Of a DNA stretch of 64,000 nucleotides, positions 61,314 through 64,000 are shown piece by piece. This DNA is from Azospirillum cavernae. GTDB taxonomy: Bacteria > Pseudomonadota > Alphaproteobacteria > Azospirillales > Azospirillaceae. The notes under the pieces were generated by a model, which ran no database searches, had not been told where the DNA came from, and saw only the letters and a list, made by a program, of their open reading frames with translations. A program made the position numbers and the translations under genes. Every line of letters begins with the position of its first letter. Within the stretch, counting starts at the first letter, position 1. Where the stretch lies: positions 737,001 to 801,000 of the forward strand of contig NZ_QYUL01000002.1 in NCBI RefSeq assembly GCF_003590795.1. The letters are read 5' to 3'.

Positions 61314-62183
61314 ATGAAACAGTTCCACCTACATCTCGTGTCGGACGCCACGGGTGAAACGATCAACAGCGTGGCGCGCGCCTGCGTGATCCAATTCGAC
61401 GCGGTGCGCCCGGTCGAGCATTTCTGGAATTTGGTGCGCACCGACCGCCAGCTCGATCTGGTGCTGGAGGGGATCCGGGCCAACCCGGGTCTGGTGATGT
61501 TCACCCTGGTCGATGAGACGTTGCGCCGCAGGCTTCAGGAGTTCTGCCGCGAGGTGCAGACGCCCTGCATCGCCGTGCTCGATCCGCTCATCAACGCGCT
61601 CGCCGCCTTCCTCGGCATCGAGTCCCAGCGCCAGCCGGGCCGTCAGCACATGCTGGACGCCGAATATTTCAACCGCATCGACGCGGTGGATTTCGCCCTG
61701 TCGCACGACGACGGCCAATCCAATTGGGATTTGCACGAGGCCGACGTCGTGCTGATCGGCGTATCGCGCACCTCGAAAACCCCGACCTGCATCTATTTGG
61801 CCAACCGGGGCATCAAGGCGGCCAACATCCCCCTGGTTCCCGGCGCCACCCTGCCCGCCGAGATTGATCTGTTGACCAGGCCGTTGATCGTCGGCTTGAC
61901 CAAGGACCCCGACCGTCTGGTGCAGATCCGCCGCAACCGGCTGAAGCTGTTGAATCAGGGCGAAACCTCGTCCTACGCCGATCCTGAGATCGTCCGCAAC
62001 GAGGTGACGGAGGCCCGCCGCCTGTTCAGCCGCCGCAAATGGCCGGTGATCGACGTGTCACGCCGCTCCATCGAAGAAACGGCGTCGGAAATCATGATGC
62101 TGCTGGCTCGCCGCCAAAGCAGCGGCCTGTTGCCGGATGGCGGCAAACCGGATGGAACCAAACCGGATGGAAGCCTGCCATGA
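61314..62183 (+). CDS. ppsR: Pyruvate phosphate dikinase/PEP synthase regulatory protein (DUF299)
   Basis: 289 residues. The bifunctional kinase/phosphorylase family: N-terminal FHLHLVSDATGETINSVARA, the P-loop-like VLIGVSRTSKTPTCIYLANR, and KAANIPLVPGATLPAEID. It phosphorylates (ADP-dependent) and dephosphorylates a Thr of pyruvate phosphate dikinase or PEP synthase. The C-terminus carries three short repeats (LPDGGKPDGTKPDGSLP) absent from most relatives. First gene to the right of oriC; its stop overlaps the maf start (ATGA). Confidence 0.94.
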   Translation: MKQFHLHLVSDATGETINSVARACVIQFDAVRPVEHFWNLVRTDRQLDLVLEGIRANPGLVMFTLVDETLRRRLQEFCREVQTPCIAVLDPLINALAAFLGIESQRQPGRQHMLDAEYFNRIDAVDFALSHDDGQSNWDLHEADVVLIGVSRTSKTPTCIYLANRGIKAANIPLVPGATLPAEIDLLTRPLIVGLTKDPDRLVQIRRNRLKLLNQGETSSYADPEIVRNEVTEARRLFSRRKWPVIDVSRRSIEETASEIMMLLARRQSSGLLPDGGKPDGTKPDGSLP

Positions 62184-62779
62184 CGCCGACTCTTGTTCTC
62201 GCCTCCGGCTCGCGCACCCGCGCGCTGATGCTGGAAAAGGCCGGGTTGCGCCCGATCCTCGACAAGCCGCTGGTCGATGAGGAGGAGGTCAAGCTTGCGG
62301 GCAAGGCCGAGGGCGTCGGGGCCGACGCGGTGGCCGAGGCGCTCGCCGAGTTGAAGGCCCAGCGCGTCACCCGCCGCCATCCCGGCGCGCTGGTCGTCGG
62401 GGCCGACCAGATGCTGGAGTGCGAGGGCGTGTGGTTCGACAAGCCGTCCGACCGGGCGTCGGCGCGCGCGCAGTTGCTGGCGCTGCGCGGCAAGACCCAC
62501 CAACTGGTCAGTTGCGCGGTGATTGTGCGCGACGGCGAACGGCTGTGGCACAAAACAGACCGGGCGCGGTTGACCATGCGGAATTTTTCGGAAAACTTCC
62601 TTGACGGCTATCTCGACGCGGTTGGCGACGAGGTGTTGCATTCGGTCGGGGCCTATCAGTTGGAAGGGCTGGGGGCGCAATTGTTCCAGCGGGTGGAGGG
62701 GGATTTCTTCACCATCCTTGGCCTGCCGCTGTTGCCCTTGCTTGGTTTTCTGCGCGTGCATGGAGTGGGGACGGAATGA
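62180..62779 (+). CDS. Maf-family nucleotide pyrophosphatase
   Basis: 199 residues from ATG 62180. TLVLASGSRTRALMLEKAGL is the Maf signature (SxSxRR replaced by SGSRTR), GALVVGADQMLECEGVWF has the catalytic Asp, KTHQLVSCAVIVRDGERLW, VGAYQLEGLGAQLFQRVEGD and FFTILGLPLLPLL close the fold. Maf proteins hydrolyse modified nucleoside triphosphates (m7GTP, dTTP/UTP types) and affect septation. Four-base overlaps with ppsR and aroE show one operon. Confidence 0.93.
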   Translation: MTPTLVLASGSRTRALMLEKAGLRPILDKPLVDEEEVKLAGKAEGVGADAVAEALAELKAQRVTRRHPGALVVGADQMLECEGVWFDKPSDRASARAQLLALRGKTHQLVSCAVIVRDGERLWHKTDRARLTMRNFSENFLDGYLDAVGDEVLHSVGAYQLEGLGAQLFQRVEGDFFTILGLPLLPLLGFLRVHGVGTE

Positions 62780-63627
62780 CGATCAGCGGCAAGGCGAAGC
62801 TGGCCGGGGTGATGGGCTGGCCGATCGGTCATTCCCGCTCGCCCCGTTTGCACGGCTATTGGTTGGCGCGTTACGGCGTCGATGGCGCCTATGTCCCCCT
62901 GGCGGTCGCGCCGGAGCGAGCCGAACAGGCGATCCGCGCCCTGCCCGCCTTGGGCTTTCGCGGCTGCAACGTGACGGTGCCGTTGAAGGAAATCGCCTTC
63001 CGCACGGTGGACCGGCTGGATCCGGTCGCCCGCCGCATGGGCGCCGTCAACACCATCGTGGTGGATGGCGACGGCGCGCTGGTCGGCGGCAACACCGACG
63101 GCTTTGGTTTCCTGGAAAATCTGAAGGCTGGTTGCCCGGATTGGAGCGCCGAGAGCGGCCCGGCCGTGGTGGTGGGCGCCGGCGGCGCGGCGCGGGCGGT
63201 GGTGGTCGCGCTGCTCGACGCGGGCGCGCCGGAGGTCCGTCTCATCAACCGCACGGCGGCGCGGGCCGAGGAGCTGGCGGCGGATCTGGGGCCGGATTTG
63301 GCCGGGACCGTCACGGTGGTCGATTGGGTTTCACGTGAAACGGCGCTCGACGGCGCTGCCTTGCTGGTCAACACGACGACGCAGGGCATGGGCGGGCAAC
63401 CGGCGCTTGATCTGCGGCTCGACGCCCTGCCCGTCTCGGCTCTGGTCAACGACATCGTTTATGTTCCCTTGGAAACCCCGCTGCTGGCGGCGGCGCGGGC
63501 GCGCGGCAACCGGGTGGTGGACGGCATCGGCATGTTGCTGCATCAGGCCCGCCCCGGATTCGCCGCTTGGTTCGGCGTGGAGCCGGAGGTCACGCCGGAG
63601 ATGACCCGCTTCGTTCTGGAAGGCTGA
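62776..63627 (+). CDS. aroE: Shikimate dehydrogenase
   Basis: 283 residues. MGWPIGHSRSPRLHGYWLA (substrate Ser pair), GCNVTVPLKEIAF with the catalytic Lys, GAVNTIVVDGDGALVGGNTD with the conserved Asp, NADP-binding AVVVGAGGAARAVVVALLDA, and LLVNTTTQGMGGQPALD. It reduces 3-dehydroshikimate with NADPH in aromatic amino-acid synthesis. The coding sequence holds a parS-type palindrome (63328-63341), read as part of VSRETAL. Confidence 0.96.
   Translation: MTISGKAKLAGVMGWPIGHSRSPRLHGYWLARYGVDGAYVPLAVAPERAEQAIRALPALGFRGCNVTVPLKEIAFRTVDRLDPVARRMGAVNTIVVDGDGALVGGNTDGFGFLENLKAGCPDWSAESGPAVVVGAGGAARAVVVALLDAGAPEVRLINRTAARAEELAADLGPDLAGTVTVVDWVSRETALDGAALLVNTTTQGMGGQPALDLRLDALPVSALVNDIVYVPLETPLLAAARARGNRVVDGIGMLLHQARPGFAAWFGVEPEVTPEMTRFVLEG
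63328..63341. promoter_or_regulatory. parS-type ParB binding site inside aroE
   Basis: GTTTCACGTGAAAC is a perfect 14-bp palindrome, the core of the bacterial centromere consensus TGTTTCACGTGAAACA. It lies about 2.2 kb from the probable oriC, in the expected origin-proximal zone. parA/parB are not in the window. Confidence 0.85.
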
Positions 63628-63634
63628 TCCGTCG

Positions 63635-64000
63635 ATGTTCGTCCTGGGGCTGACCGGATCCATCGGCATGGGCAAAAGCACGGCGGCGAAGATGCTGGCG
63701 GCGATGGGCGCGCCGGTCTGTGATTCCGACGCGCTGGTCCATGGCCTGCTCGCCAAGGGCGGAGCCGCCGTTCCCGCCATCGCCGCCGCCTTTCCCGGCG
63801 TGGTGGTGGATGGCGCGGTGGACCGCCGGGCCTTGGGCGCGGCGGTGTTCGGCAACTCCCCGGCGCTCGCCCGGTTGGAGGCGATCCTCCACCCGATGGT
63901 GCAGAGCGCGCAGCGCCGGTTTCTTGGGAGGGCCGCCCGGCGTCGGGTCCGCGTCGCCGTGCTCGACATTCCGCTGTTGTTCGAGACGAAGGGGGAGCGT
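63635..64000 (+). CDS. coaE: Dephospho-CoA kinase, C-terminus cut by window edge
   Basis: The first 122 codons. P-loop FVLGLTGSIGMGKSTAAKM at residues 2-20, then the CoaE start MGAPVCDSDALVHGLLAKGG with conserved DSD, and the block ARLEAILHPMVQ (LExxxHPxV). It phosphorylates dephospho-CoA to CoA, the last step of CoA synthesis. It starts 7 bases after aroE. The order ppsR-maf-aroE-coaE (then dnaQ) is the classical origin-flanking cluster. Confidence 0.96.
   Translation, partial: MFVLGLTGSIGMGKSTAAKMLAAMGAPVCDSDALVHGLLAKGGAAVPAIAAAFPGVVVDGAVDRRALGAAVFGNSPALARLEAILHPMVQSAQRRFLGRAARRRVRVAVLDIPLLFETKGER

Noticed and set aside
1..64000. tRNA, rRNA, CRISPR arrays and insertion sequences
   Set aside because: No cloverleaf-type sequences, no regularly spaced direct repeats, and no transposase ORFs were recognised on reading both strands; this is by eye, without a covariance search.

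Overview
The window is about 64 kb of GC-rich chromosomal DNA. It is most likely from an alphaproteobacterium of the Rhodospirillales (Azospirillum/Magnetospirillum-like). The evidence is gene content and order: rho-hemJ-hemH-hemE beside a DnaA-box cluster and then ppsR-maf-aroE-coaE (the arrangement known around alphaproteobacterial origins such as that of Caulobacter), Tim44-mltA, hslVU next to a hisB-H-A-F-E-HIT cluster, hrcA-grpE and dnaK-dnaJ, and leuS-lptE-holA behind a DUF3576 lipoprotein. The species assignment is inference. I saw no rRNA, tRNA, CRISPR array or intact insertion sequence.

Layout. 0-12.3 kb: a truncated porin gene; DUF3576-leuS-lptE-holA; an inverted-repeat element; an LpoA-like lipoprotein divergent from rsmI-yraN-sirB1-like-gshB; an isolated 23-residue hydrophobic peptide locus; trpS; and a pyroglutamyl-peptidase homologue whose catalytic cysteine is Gly. 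12.3-16.4 kb: an accessory stretch on the minus strand (AhpD-like, YHS-domain, DUF2282 bufferin-type precursor, DoxX, DUF1127-like, two tiny ORFs, MarR) facing an AraC-type regulator. 16.5-23.2 kb: alpha/beta hydrolase, HhH protein, comM, a phosphodiester glycosidase gene flanked by a degenerate comM copy, a YeeE/YedE pair and a creatininase-family amidohydrolase. 23.2-33.3 kb: the chaperone region (hrcA, grpE, dnaK, dnaJ) interrupted by cheY-like, DUF1848 and small hypothetical genes, then a GGDEF protein and a methyltransferase. 33.3-43.7 kb: BI-1 protein, YbbP/YbbA-type ABC system divergent from a TesA-like esterase, FIST, aldo/keto reductase, thpR, Smr, XRE, globin, SDR. 43.7-51.5 kb: hslVU, a protease-fold lipoprotein that appears catalytically dead, and the histidine cluster. 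51.5-58.7 kb: diguanylate cyclase, mltA, Tim44, fxsA, secB, rho, hemJ. 58.7-64 kb: hemH, hemE, the probable oriC (60926-61313), ppsR, maf, aroE with an internal parS-type palindrome, and the start of coaE.

How it works together. Most of the window is core housekeeping: translation, LPS assembly, protein folding and degradation, histidine and haem synthesis, replication start. The most unusual parts are the 23-residue TisB-like peptide locus (10.32-10.52 kb), the bufferin-type precursor plus DoxX without the usual DUF692/DUF2063 maturation genes (13.5-14.3 kb) under a probable AraC-type switch, the Cys-less Pcp, the comM duplication, and the origin with a nearby parS.
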